From positions 1-64,000 of the forward strand of contig DASRRH010000022.1 in NCBI GenBank assembly GCA_035695825.1: a stretch of DNA of 64,000 nt, given 5' to 3'. Below, piece after piece: positions 34,886-42,948 of this stretch; positions within the stretch are counted from its first letter, which is position 1; the number at the start of each line of letters is the position of its first letter. The DNA comes from JAKEFM01 sp035695825. Lineage in GTDB: Bacteria > Planctomycetota > UBA1135 > JAKEFM01. A model generated the notes under the pieces. That model saw only the letters and a program-made list of their open reading frames with translations. It had not been told where the DNA came from and made no database searches. Made by a program: the position numbers and the translations under genes.

Positions 34886-35943
34886 TTCTTCTCTTCTCCC
34901 GCGAGGGCCGCCCCGCACCGGCCGCAGAACGCGAACGAGGCGGGGAGCGCCGCCGCGCCGCAGGCCGCGCACGCCCGGGCGTACGGGCCCCAGGGAAACT
35001 CGCCGGATCCGCCCGCGGCCGCCCGCGCTCGGATTCCCCTGCGGTCCGGCGGCCGTTTCTCCGCGAAGGCGCGCATTCCCTCGAGGGGCTCGAGGCAGGC
35101 GAAGTGGAGGGCGAGCCAGTCGCGGGCGTGGCCGACGGTCTGGTGCCAGGCGAAGTTCTTCCAGAAGTTCGCCTGCTCCTTCGTGTAGCGGGTGCACTCG
35201 GGAAACGTGTCGAGGAGCCGCGCGGCGAGGTCGGCGACCGCGCGGTCGAGGGGCCGGAGGTCGATTCCGTAGCCCCCCTCCCCGCGGCGGGCCTGCTCGA
35301 CCTCGGTCTCCGACGGCCGATCGAGGAGCGTGCCGTCGCGCGTGACGGACGGCGCGACCTCGGAGACGAGCCCCCACTCGAGCGCGCGCCGCGCGGGGAC
35401 GGCCTCGTTCGTGAAGAGCATCCGCCGGGCGCGGCGGTCGCCGACGGCGAGGGAGAGCCACTGCGTCGCGCCGCCGCACGCGACGGATCCCACGTGGGTC
35501 CCGACCTGTTTCAGGACCGCGTGCTCCGCGGCGAGGGCGAAGTCGCAGGCGAGCTGCGTCTCGTTCCCTCCGCCGACCGCCATGCCGTTCAGCCGCGCGA
35601 TCGTCGGCTTCCCCGAGTCGAGGATCGCCTCGAGGTAGGCCCGGAACAGGCCCATGTACTTCCAGTAGTCGCGCGGGCGGCGCGTGTAGGTCTCCGCGTA
35701 CTCCTTCACGTCGCCCCCCGTGCAGAAGGCGCGCGCGCCCGCCCCGGTCAGCACGATCACTCCGGTCTCGTCGTCGTTGGCGGCGTCCCGGAGCGCCTCC
35801 CCGAGCTCGCGCAGCGTCCGGGTCGTGTAGGCATTGAACGCGTTCGGGCGGGCGATCGTGACGGTCGCCACGCCGCCTCCCTTCTCGTAGCGGATCTCCT
35901 CGAAGGCGAACGCGCCGGCCGGCCGCGATGGGAATTGGGTCAT
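34849..35943 (-). CDS. Oah/BamA-like 6-oxocyclohexenyl-CoA hydrolase with C-terminal zinc ribbon
   Basis: A 364-residue crotonase-fold protein. Core motifs TIARPNAFNAYT, GAGARAFCTGGDVKEY and NGMAVGGGNETQLACDFALAAE are those of the ring-opening hydrolase of the benzoyl-CoA pathway. So is the long C-terminal extension with RYTKEQANFWKNF and HARDWLALHF, which ordinary enoyl-CoA hydratases (about 260 residues) lack. The last 40 residues add CAACG and CGRCG, a CxxC-CxxC zinc ribbon I do not know from BamA. The extension overlaps the SDR start. ATG with AGGA upstream, 7 nt after the dehydrogenase stop. Confidence 0.8.
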   Translation of the reverse strand: MTQFPSRPAGAFAFEEIRYEKGGGVATVTIARPNAFNAYTTRTLRELGEALRDAANDDETGVIVLTGAGARAFCTGGDVKEYAETYTRRPRDYWKYMGLFRAYLEAILDSGKPTIARLNGMAVGGGNETQLACDFALAAEHAVLKQVGTHVGSVACGGATQWLSLAVGDRRARRMLFTNEAVPARRALEWGLVSEVAPSVTRDGTLLDRPSETEVEQARRGEGGYGIDLRPLDRAVADLAARLLDTFPECTRYTKEQANFWKNFAWHQTVGHARDWLALHFACLEPLEGMRAFAEKRPPDRRGIRARAAAGGSGEFPWGPYARACAACGAAALPASFAFCGRCGAALAGEEKKCATGSRDARRS

Positions 35944-35950
35944 GGCGTCC

Positions 35951-36973
35951 TCATGGGATCACGACGGTGCGAAGCCCCTCGCCCCGGCGCGCCCGGTCGA
36001 ACCCCTCGCGGATCCTCTCGAGCGGCAATCGCGCGGTCACGAGCGGCGCGAGTCGGACCTTGCCCGTGCGGACGAGTCCGAGGAGGGGGGGGACCTCGGA
36101 AGTCGGGCATCCGAGCGAGCCGACGATCTCGAGCTCGTGGAACATGACGCGGCCCGCCGGCACCGGCACCTCCGCGGCGGTGAACCCGATCACGCACAGG
36201 CGCCCTCCCCTTCGCAGGGAATCGCACGCCGCGCGGATCGTCGCGGGGTTCCCGATCGCCTCGAAGGCCACGTCCACCCCGCCGTCGGCGAGCCGCCGGA
36301 CCGCTCGCGCCGGCTCGCGCTCGCGTCCGGCGTCGACGGCGGCCTCCGCGCCGAACTCGCGGGCGAGGGCGAGCTTCGCGGGGTCGAGGTCGACGGCGAA
36401 CACGCGCGCTCCGGCGAGGAGGGAGCACTGGACCACGTTCATCCCCACGCCTCCGCACCCGAAGACGGCGACCGTCTCGCCCGGCCGGACCCGCGCGCGA
36501 TTCTTCACCGCGTGGAAGGGGGTGGACACGGCGTCGGCGACGATCGCGACCTCGTCGAGAGGGATCCCCTCCGGGACGGGGAAGCAGACGTCGGCCGGCG
36601 CGACGAGGAATTCCGCGAACGCCCCGTCGACGCTCGACCCGAAGAAGACGAGCGAGGCGCAGAGGTTCTCCCGGCCGCCGCGGCAGAATCGGCAGCGGCC
36701 GCACCCGTAGACCGCCGGGAGGAGGACTCGATCCCCGGGGCGCGGCGAGGTCACTCCCTCGCCGAGCGCCTCGACGGTCCCCGACGCCTCGTGGCCGAGG
36801 ACGAGGGGGGGCGCCTTCGCGGTCGGAACTCCGTGATCGAGGAAATGGAGGTCCGTGTGGCAGATGCCGCACGCCGCGACGCGGACGAGGACCTCGCCCG
36901 GCTTCGGCTCGGGCGTGGGGAGATCGCGGAGCGCGAGCGGCTTTCCCGGCCCCTCGAAGACCGCCGCTCTCAC
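35951..36973 (-). CDS. Zinc alcohol dehydrogenase, Had-like (6-hydroxycyclohex-1-ene-1-carboxyl-CoA dehydrogenase type)
   Basis: A 340-residue medium-chain dehydrogenase. Catalytic zinc ligands lie in CGICHTDLHF and LGHEASGTVEAL. Structural zinc Cys lie in YGCGRCRFCRGGRENLC, and the cofactor loop is VFGCGGVGMNVVQ followed by FAVDLD. VADAVSTPFHAV matches the position of a similar motif in Had of the anaerobic benzoate pathway. The GTG at 36973 was chosen over an in-frame ATG at 37024 because it overlaps the upstream tnaA stop in the GTGA fashion of the operon. In the benzoyl-CoA pathway it would supply the oxo-acyl-CoA substrate of the hydrolase downstream. Confidence 0.82.
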   Translation of the reverse strand: MRAAVFEGPGKPLALRDLPTPEPKPGEVLVRVAACGICHTDLHFLDHGVPTAKAPPLVLGHEASGTVEALGEGVTSPRPGDRVLLPAVYGCGRCRFCRGGRENLCASLVFFGSSVDGAFAEFLVAPADVCFPVPEGIPLDEVAIVADAVSTPFHAVKNRARVRPGETVAVFGCGGVGMNVVQCSLLAGARVFAVDLDPAKLALAREFGAEAAVDAGREREPARAVRRLADGGVDVAFEAIGNPATIRAACDSLRRGGRLCVIGFTAAEVPVPAGRVMFHELEIVGSLGCPTSEVPPLLGLVRTGKVRLAPLVTARLPLERIREGFDRARRGEGLRTVVIP

Positions 36974-38448
36974 GGCGTCGTCGCCGTCCGGCCCAGGGAG
37001 GGGAGGGGGGGCGCGGCCTCCCATCCGATCCAGGTCCTCGGGGCGCCCGGCGGGGCCTCGAGCGGCTCGAGCCGCGCCGTGAAGTGCCGGAGGAACGGGG
37101 CTTCCTCGAGGAGCCGCAGGCCCCGGATCGAGGCGCGCCCCGCGGCGAGTCGCGCGAACGCCGCGGCCACGTACTCGAGGTGACCCTGCATGTAGACGCG
37201 GCGCGGGAGGGCGAGGCGGAGGATCTCGAAGGGGGGCGAGCTACCGTTCTTTCCCCGGGAACCGAACAGGAGGCTCCCGATCTCGACCGCTCGGATCCCC
37301 GCCTCGAGGTAGAGCGCGCAGGCGAGAGCCTGGCCGGGGAACTGGGTGCGGGGGATGCGGGGGAGGAACGCCCCCGCGTCCACGAAGACGGCGTGGCCCC
37401 CGAACGGCCGCAGGCAGGGAACCCCTTCGCGTTCGAGCGCCTCCCCGAGGAAGCGGACCTGTCCGATGCGATGGGCGAGGTGGCGCTCGTCGAGCCCCTC
37501 GTGGAGCCCGAGGGCGATCGCGTCGAGGTCGCGGGCGGCGAGCCCGCCGTAGGTCGGGAAGCCCTCGTGGAGGACGAGGAGGTTGCGCGCCCGCGCGGCG
37601 AGGGCCGGGTCCCGCATCGCGAGGAATCCTCCCTTGTGGACGAGCGCGTCCTTCTTCGCGCTGCAGGTGCACCCGTCGGCGAGGTCGAAGTACGCGCGCG
37701 CGACCTCCGCGACCGTCCTTTGGCGGAGGGACGGATCCCGCTCGCGGGCGAGGAAGGCGTTCTCGGCGAAGCGGGCCGCGTCGAGGAAGAGCGGAATGCC
37801 CCACCGATCGCAGACGGCGCGTACCCCGCGGAGGTTCTCGAGGGAGACGGGATGGCCGCCCGCCGCGTTGTTCGTGATCGTGACGAGGACGAGCGGAACG
37901 CGCTCCGCCCCCCACTTCTCGATCCCCCGCTCGAGGGCGGGGAGGTCGACGTTTCCCTTGAACGGGAACGGGGAGGAGGGATCGGCGTTCTCCGGGGCGG
38001 GGAGGTCGACGGCGCGGGCGCCGGCGTGCTCGATGTGGGCGCGCGTCGTGTCGAAGTGGGTGTTGCCGGGGACCACGCGGCCGGGGCCCGCGAGGAGCTC
38101 GAAGAGGACCTTCTCGGCGCCGCGCCCCTGGTGGGTCGGGAGAACCTCGGGGAAGCCGGTGACCTCGCGGACGGCCTCCTCGAACCTCGCGTAGGAGGCC
38201 GAGCCCGCGTAGGCCTCCTCGGCCTGGAAGAGGGCGGACCACTGCGCCGAGGACATCGCGCAGACGCCGCTGTCGGTGAGCAGGTCGACGACGACCTTCG
38301 AGGCGGGGAGCCGGAAGAGGTTCCACTCCGCCCGCCGGAGCGCCTCCTCCCGTTCGGCCCGGGTCGGCCGCGGGATGGGCTCGACCACCTTCACTCGATA
38401 CGGCTCGGGGAAGGGGAGTTCGCCCTCGGAAGTCGTTGGTCGGACCAT
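36970..38448 (-). CDS. tnaA: Tryptophanase
   Basis: A 492-residue PLP beta-eliminating lyase. DLLTDSGVCAMS, LPTHQGRGAEKV, SAKKDALVHKGG (PLP Lys) and SYGG-like TYGGLAARDLDA are shared by tryptophanase and tyrosine phenol-lyase. Two features favour tryptophanase. The substrate loop reads SGIRAVEIGS-like AGIRAVEIGSLLFG, where tyrosine phenol-lyase has VRSMERG with its phenol-binding Arg. The C-terminus reads LRHFTARL with the tryptophanase-specific His. It converts tryptophan to indole, pyruvate and ammonia. ATG at 38448 is preceded by a G-run. First gene of the nine-gene operon leading to the reductase. Confidence 0.9.
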   Translation of the reverse strand: MVRPTTSEGELPFPEPYRVKVVEPIPRPTRAEREEALRRAEWNLFRLPASKVVVDLLTDSGVCAMSSAQWSALFQAEEAYAGSASYARFEEAVREVTGFPEVLPTHQGRGAEKVLFELLAGPGRVVPGNTHFDTTRAHIEHAGARAVDLPAPENADPSSPFPFKGNVDLPALERGIEKWGAERVPLVLVTITNNAAGGHPVSLENLRGVRAVCDRWGIPLFLDAARFAENAFLARERDPSLRQRTVAEVARAYFDLADGCTCSAKKDALVHKGGFLAMRDPALAARARNLLVLHEGFPTYGGLAARDLDAIALGLHEGLDERHLAHRIGQVRFLGEALEREGVPCLRPFGGHAVFVDAGAFLPRIPRTQFPGQALACALYLEAGIRAVEIGSLLFGSRGKNGSSPPFEILRLALPRRVYMQGHLEYVAAAFARLAAGRASIRGLRLLEEAPFLRHFTARLEPLEAPPGAPRTWIGWEAAPPLPSLGRTATTP

Positions 38449-38552
38449 GCCCCCTGGCTTGCAGGCGCGGATTGGCCAGCAATTTGCGAACCCCGGGAAA
38501 AGGGCCTCCGGCGGCGCAGTCCGGCAGTCGTTTTCGCCGGGGAGGCGAAAAT
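38449..38552. promoter_or_regulatory. Divergent promoter region, tryptophanase operon / polyferredoxin gene
   Basis: 104 bp serve both directions. It holds GCAATTTGCGAAC (38479-38491), GGGAAAAGG just after it, and GGCGAAAATTTGTCG overlapping the TTG start of the polyferredoxin gene, whose GGGGAGG ribosome site is at 38539-38545. The AT-rich patches are similar to those before coxB. Confidence 0.45.
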
Positions 38553-40280
38553 TTGTCGAACGGACACTCGAAAAGGCCCGCCTTTCCACGGGGCGAGACA
38601 GCGGGAGGGAGCCCCTCGCCCGCGCGGCCGAAGGCGGACGATCCGAGGCCGCCGGCCGGCAATCCGGAGGCGCCCCTCGCCCGCCGCTCCCCCTACGCCC
38701 GCTGGCGCGCGCTCGCGCTCTTCGGCGTCTACCTCGCGATCGCAGCCCACGTCGTCCACTGGCGGCTGTCGGGGCGAACGCTCGCCCCGCTCGAGCTCCA
38801 CGAGGTGATGTTCACCCTGGAGCTCGGGGTCGTGACGGCGGGCTTCCTCTTCATGGCCCTGGCGTGCGTCGCGACGGCGACCTTCGGCCGGTTCCTCTGC
38901 GGATGGGGCTGCCACATCATGGCGCTCGAGGACGGCTGCGCCTGGCTGCTCCGGAGAGCCGGTCTCCGGCCGAAGCCCATCCGCTCGCGCCTCCTCGCCT
39001 GGGTCCCCCTCGGGGTGCTGGTCTACATGTTCCTCTGGCCCCAGGTGCTCCGGATCGGGGAGGGGCGGCCGTTCCCGCCGCTGCGCTTCTCGAGCGACAC
39101 GGAGGGGGTCGCCTCCTTCGCGACGACGAACTTCTGGAGGAACCTCCCCGGCCCGTGGATCACGGCCCTCACGTTCCTCGTCGTCGGTCTCCTCGCCGTC
39201 TGGGTCCTCGGCTCGCGCGGCTTCTGCGCCTACGGGTGTCCGTACGGCGCCCTCTTCGGCCTCGCCGACCGCCTCGCGCCCGGCCGCGTCCGCGTGAACG
39301 AACGATGCAGGCAGTGCGGCACCTGCACGGCGGTCTGCACGAGCGGCGTGCGCGTCCACGAGGAGGTCCGGAACTTCGGGATGGTCGTCGACCCCCGCTG
39401 CGTGAAAGACCTCGACTGCGTCGGCTCCTGTCCCGAACGGGCGCTCTCCTTCGGGTTCGGAAGGCCCGCCCTCGCGAAAGGGACGGCGCGCGGCGCTCCC
39501 GCCCTCCGCCGCTACGACTTCACCCTCCTCGAAGAGGCGGGGATGGGGGTCGTCTTCCTCGCGACGCTCCTCGCCTTCCGGGGACTCTACAACCGGGTCC
39601 CGTTCCTCCTCACCGTAGGCCTCGGCGGCGTCGCGGCGTACGTCGCCGTGCTCCTCGCGCGACTCGCGACGCGGCGAGAGGTGAGCCTGGCCGCGGCCCC
39701 CCTCAAGGCGGCGGGACGCGTCCGTCCCGCGGGCTGGGCGTTCGCCGCGACGGCGGCGCTCTTCTTCGGGTTCGCCGCCCAAAGCGGGTTCGTCCAGTTC
39801 CACGTCTGGCGCGGGAGGAAGGCCTTCGAGGAGATCCGGTCGGGGCGGGGGTCGAGCGCGCTCGCCGAGTCGGCGCTCGCGGACTTCGCCGCGGTCGACC
39901 GGTGGAGCCTTCTTCCCACGGTCGAGACGAAGGTGCGGCTGGCGTGGCTCCGCGCCGGGCGAGGGGAGCGCGAGGACTCGGAGCGGCTCCTCCGCGAGGC
40001 GGTCGCCGTCGATCCGCACCACGCCGAGAGCCGGTTCTTCCTCGGCGAGAGCCTGTCGGCGCGGGGCGAAACGGGGGAGGCGATGGAGCACTACGCGGAG
40101 GCGGTCCGCCTCGACCGCCGCCACGGCCCGGCCCGCTGGAGGCTCGGCCTCCTCCACCTCGCCCGGGGGGAGCGCGAGGCGGCCGCACGCCTGTTCGGCG
40201 AGGCGGGAGCGATCGATCCCCGCTACGTCGAGGCGGCTCGCGCCGCGCTCGAGGGTGCGGGGCCGGTCTCGGCGCGATAG
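38553..40280 (+). CDS. Membrane polyferredoxin (NapH/CcoG-like) fused to TPR domain
   Basis: A 575-residue protein from a TTG at 38553 with GGGGAGG seven bases upstream. About five membrane helices are interspersed with cluster motifs: FLCGWGCHIMALED (Cys116, Cys120) and GFCAYGCPYGALFG of the NapH/NosR/RdxA type. Two 4Fe-4S ferredoxin-like motifs follow, CRQCGTCTAVC and CVKDLDCVGSCP. A further pair of helices comes next, then three TPR-like repeats in the last 130 residues (LREAVAVDPHHAES, AEAVRLDRRHGPAR, GEAGAIDPRYVEAA). It probably moves electrons from quinol to soluble carriers. Being divergent from the reductase operon, which has no ferredoxin gene of its own, it is the best local candidate for its electron supply. 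Confidence 0.82.
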   Translation: MSNGHSKRPAFPRGETAGGSPSPARPKADDPRPPAGNPEAPLARRSPYARWRALALFGVYLAIAAHVVHWRLSGRTLAPLELHEVMFTLELGVVTAGFLFMALACVATATFGRFLCGWGCHIMALEDGCAWLLRRAGLRPKPIRSRLLAWVPLGVLVYMFLWPQVLRIGEGRPFPPLRFSSDTEGVASFATTNFWRNLPGPWITALTFLVVGLLAVWVLGSRGFCAYGCPYGALFGLADRLAPGRVRVNERCRQCGTCTAVCTSGVRVHEEVRNFGMVVDPRCVKDLDCVGSCPERALSFGFGRPALAKGTARGAPALRRYDFTLLEEAGMGVVFLATLLAFRGLYNRVPFLLTVGLGGVAAYVAVLLARLATRREVSLAAAPLKAAGRVRPAGWAFAATAALFFGFAAQSGFVQFHVWRGRKAFEEIRSGRGSSALAESALADFAAVDRWSLLPTVETKVRLAWLRAGRGEREDSERLLREAVAVDPHHAESRFFLGESLSARGETGEAMEHYAEAVRLDRRHGPARWRLGLLHLARGEREAAARLFGEAGAIDPRYVEAARAALEGAGPVSAR

Positions 40281-40302
40281 GCCGCGCCAGGCTCCGGGGC
40301 CC

Positions 40303-40320
40303 CACCGGGGTTCCCCGGTG
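40303..40320 (+). terminator. Palindrome after polyferredoxin gene
   Basis: CACCGGGG-TT-CCCCGGTG, perfect 8-bp arms, 22 nt after the stop codon. No T-run follows. Confidence 0.45.
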
Positions 40321-40350
40321 CGCGACCGGCGGGCCGAGCTCTCTCTCCGC

Positions 40351-40470
40351 GCGCGAGGGGCGGAGGGTGGAACTCCGTCTTCGCAGGGGGGGGGGGGGAG
40401 GAGAGTGCGCCGTCCGCCCTCCCCTGATCCGCCCCGGGGACGGCGCGGCGGGAGGCGAGGGGAGCGCCCT
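40351..40470 (+). pseudogene. 3'-end remnant of the retropepsin-PDZ gene family (copy C)
   Basis: GCGCGAGGGGCGGAGGGTGGA, given by position 40351-40371, followed by a G-run and GAGAGTGCGCCGTCCGCCC then TCCCCTGATCC, matches the last 70 bp of the genes at 13015 and 17686. It also matches the flank after copy B (GACGGCGCGGC). Translated, GRRVELRLRR equals the final PDZ strand. Only this tail remains. The rest of 40281-40673 holds no gene. Confidence 0.65.
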
Positions 40471-40673
40471 CCCTCGAGCCCCGGTTCCTCGCCGCATCGG
40501 CCCTGGGCGAGATCGCCCCGTTCGCCTCCGTCCGTCGGGAAGGAGGCCGATCCCGGTAGGAATCCGCCCCCGATGGGGCGAGGATCGCGGCATGGCGCTC
40601 GGACGCGACGGCGGGGCGATCGGCGATCCGTCCCCTCCGAGCTCGCCCCGCCGGTTTCCAGAAGGAGCGTGCC

Positions 40674-41099
40674 GTGGAATCGAGAGCCTCCGGGAAGAAG
40701 GCCGCGAAGCGCGGCGCGTCCGCGCCGCAGGAGGTCGAGTCCTTCCTCGCGTCGCTCGACCACCCGTTCAAGCGGGAGATCCTCGCCCTCCGGCAGGTCA
40801 TCCTCGGGGCCGGTCCCGGGATCTCCGAGGGGATCAAGTGGAACGCGCCGAGCTTCCGCACGTCGGAGTACTTCGCCACGTTTCAACTCCGGGCGAGGGA
40901 CGGCGTGCAGGTGATCCTCCATCGGGGGGCGAAGACGAGGGACGGCTCGACCTCGGGCCTCGCGATCGCCGACCCGGAATCGCTCCTCGCGTGGCTGTCG
41001 AAGGACCGGGCGTCGGCGAAGTTTCGCGACATGGAAGAGATCGAGGCGCGGCGGTCCGCCTTCGCGGACGTCGTCCACCAGTGGATCGGGCATGTCTAG
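40674..41099 (+). CDS. DUF1801 (YdhG/YjbR-like) protein
   Basis: A 141-residue protein from a GTG at 40674, with AGAAGGAG upstream. The DUF1801 core is seen in LASLDHPFKREILALRQVI, EGIKWNAPSFRT and YFATFQLR, followed by VQVILHRGAKTRDG. These small alpha/beta proteins have no settled function. The stop overlaps the start of the AlkD-like gene by eight bases, so the two are translated together. Confidence 0.85.
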   Translation: MESRASGKKAAKRGASAPQEVESFLASLDHPFKREILALRQVILGAGPGISEGIKWNAPSFRTSEYFATFQLRARDGVQVILHRGAKTRDGSTSGLAIADPESLLAWLSKDRASAKFRDMEEIEARRSAFADVVHQWIGHV

Positions 41100-41919
41100 C
41101 CGCGCTTCCGCGAAGTCGCCCCGACAGGGCGCGCGGGGCCGAGGTCCGGCGGACGAGGTCCGATCGGCGCTCGCGTGGCTCGAGCGCCACGGGACGCGGC
41201 GCACCCGGGAGGGGATGGCGCGGTACGGCATCCGCGCGAGGAAGGCGTTCGGCGTGCCCGTGGGGGCGATCCAGGGGCTCGCGAAGCGGCTCGGGCGAAG
41301 CCACGAGCTCGCCGCGGCGCTCTGGGACTCGGGCTGGTACGAGGCCCGCCTCCTCGCCGCGTTCGTCGACGACCCGGCGCGCATCACGCCCGCGCAGATG
41401 GACCGCTGGGGCCGGGACTTCGACAACTGGGGCGTGTGCGACACGGTCTGCTTCCACCTCTTCGACCGCACGCCGCACGCCTTCGCCAAGGTCGCGCAGT
41501 GGTCCCGCCGCCGGGACGAGTTCGTCCGGCGCGCCGGGTTCGCGCTCCTCGCGTGCCTCGCGCTCCACGACAGGCGATCCGGGAACGACCCGTTCGCCCG
41601 CTGTCTGCCCCTCGTCGAGGGGGGCGCGCTCGACTAGCGGAACTTCGTGAAGAAAGCCGTGAGCTGGGCCCTGCGCGGGATCGGGCGGCGAAACCTCGAG
41701 CTCCACGCGGCCGCGGTCGCGCTCGCGAGGCGCCTCTCGACCTCGACGCATGCCGCGTCGCGGTGGGTGGGGAAGGACGCGCTCCGGGAGCTCTTGAGCC
41801 CGGGGGTGATCCGCAGGCTCGAGGCCCCGCCGGGTCCCGCGGGAAAAGAACACCCCGCGCGCTCGACAGGACGCGCGAGCGAGGGGTGGGGCGAGGCTCC
41901 GCCGAGAGGGACCCCATGA
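41092..41919 (+). pseudogene. AlkD-like DNA alkylation repair gene interrupted by in-frame TAG
   Basis: The frame 41092-41634 encodes an AlkD/HEAT-repeat DNA glycosylase (VPVGAIQGLAKRLGR, LWDSGWYEARLLAAFVDDP, WGRDFDNWGVCDTVCFHLF). A TAG at 41635-41637 follows GALD. The same frame then continues, without any shift, with RNFVKKAVSWALRGIGRRN and ASRWVGKDALRELLS, the normal C-terminus of the family, to a TGA at 41919. Family members have an acidic or other residue at the TAG position, so a single GAG to TAG change would explain it. The downstream part still overlaps the next gene (ATGA), consistent with recent damage. Read-through or suppression is the alternative. Confidence 0.85.
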
Positions 41920-42554
41920 CTCTGGCCGCGTTCGTGCGAGGAGTGAACGTCGGAGGGCACAAGGTCTTCCGCCCGAAGGCCCTCGCGGAAGAACTCTCCG
42001 GGGTCGTGAGCGTGGGCGCGGCCGGGACCTTCGTCGTCCGCGGGGCGATCGCCGCGGGCGCGCTTCGCGCCGAGATCGGCCCGCGGCTCCCGGCCGGGGC
42101 CGAGGTCATGATCCGCCCGGGGCGCGAGGTCCTCGACCTCGTCTCGCGGGAGCCCTTCCCGCCCGAGGCATCCTTGACCCGCGACCGCCGCTTCGTGAGC
42201 GTCCTCGGGGCCCGCCCGAGGAAGCGGCCCCCGTTTCCCTTGCGGGCGCCCGCGGGCTCCGGCTGGCAGGTCCTGGTCGTCGGGCTCCAGGGCGCCTTCG
42301 TCTATGGCCTGTGGCGCCCCGCGAAACGATCGATGGTTTACCCGAACGAGGTCGTGGAGCGGGAGCTCGGCGTCCCCGCGACCACCCGCGCCTGGGACAC
42401 GATCCTCAAGGTGGCCGCCCTGCTCCGCGGCGGCGACGAAGGAACGGACGACGGGCCTCTCCGAGGACGAGGGGCGAGCCCCGGCGAACCGCGGGCGGCG
42501 CGAACCCGAACGGCGCGACGAGACCGCCGGCGGAGCCGCGGGCTTCGCGCATGA
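41916..42554 (+). CDS. DUF1697 family protein
   Basis: A 212-residue protein. LAAFVRGVNVGGHKVFRP and ALAEELSG at the N-terminus, AGTFVVRG, and later YGLWRPAKRS and ATTRAWDTILKVAALL are the standard markers of DUF1697, of unknown function. The ATG overlaps the AlkD-frame stop (ATGA). The final 45 residues are a disordered Arg-rich tail and may reflect a lost earlier stop. Confidence 0.85.
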   Translation: MTLAAFVRGVNVGGHKVFRPKALAEELSGVVSVGAAGTFVVRGAIAAGALRAEIGPRLPAGAEVMIRPGREVLDLVSREPFPPEASLTRDRRFVSVLGARPRKRPPFPLRAPAGSGWQVLVVGLQGAFVYGLWRPAKRSMVYPNEVVERELGVPATTRAWDTILKVAALLRGGDEGTDDGPLRGRGASPGEPRAARTRTARRDRRRSRGLRA

Positions 42555-42732
42555 CGCTCGGGCAGGGGGGAGGCGCCCCTCGAGCGGGCTTCGGCGTCCC
42601 GTGCCGGAGGGGCGAGGGACGCCTCCCTCCTCGGGCCTCCCCGGCGCGGCCGTTGCGGGAGGCCCGGCCACCGAGAAGGCCCGGGCGAATCGGCGCGGAG
42701 GCGAGCCCTGCCCTTGGGCGGGACGAGGGGGT

Positions 42733-42948
42733 TCAGGCGGTTCGGCGGTTGCGACGGCGGAGCTTGCTCGCGCGAAGCGCCTTCAGACGGAGGCGGGCCA
42801 TCATCTCCGTCGCGACCGGAGAGGGTCCGAGCCGGGACCGCGTTAGCGGGACGGCTTTCTCCTCGCGGTACAGTGCTTCGCGAACCTCGTGGATCCACTC
42901 GAGCGAGGGATGCTCCCACTTCTCGGCGCGCCGACGCCGCCTACTCAC
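42733..42948 (-). CDS. Probable antitoxin partner of PIN toxin
   Basis: A 71-residue basic protein. HPSLEWIHEVREALYREEK is typical of short proteins found next to PIN-domain toxins. It starts within the last eight bases of the PIN gene, so the pair is coupled. Here the toxin is first, the reverse of the usual order. The Arg-rich tail may contact RNA or DNA. Confidence 0.6.
   Translation of the reverse strand: MSRRRRRAEKWEHPSLEWIHEVREALYREEKAVPLTRSRLGPSPVATEMMARLRLKALRASKLRRRNRRTA

Noticed and set aside
36974..37024. ATG at 37024 as start of the Had-like dehydrogenase
   Set aside because: The GTG at 36973 gives the usual family start and the 4-nt overlap seen throughout the operon.
36970..38448. 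Tyrosine phenol-lyase as the identity of the PLP lyase
   Set aside because: The substrate loop IRAVEIGS and the C-terminal LRHFTARL match tryptophanase; the phenol-binding Arg context (VRSMERG) of tyrosine phenol-lyase is missing.
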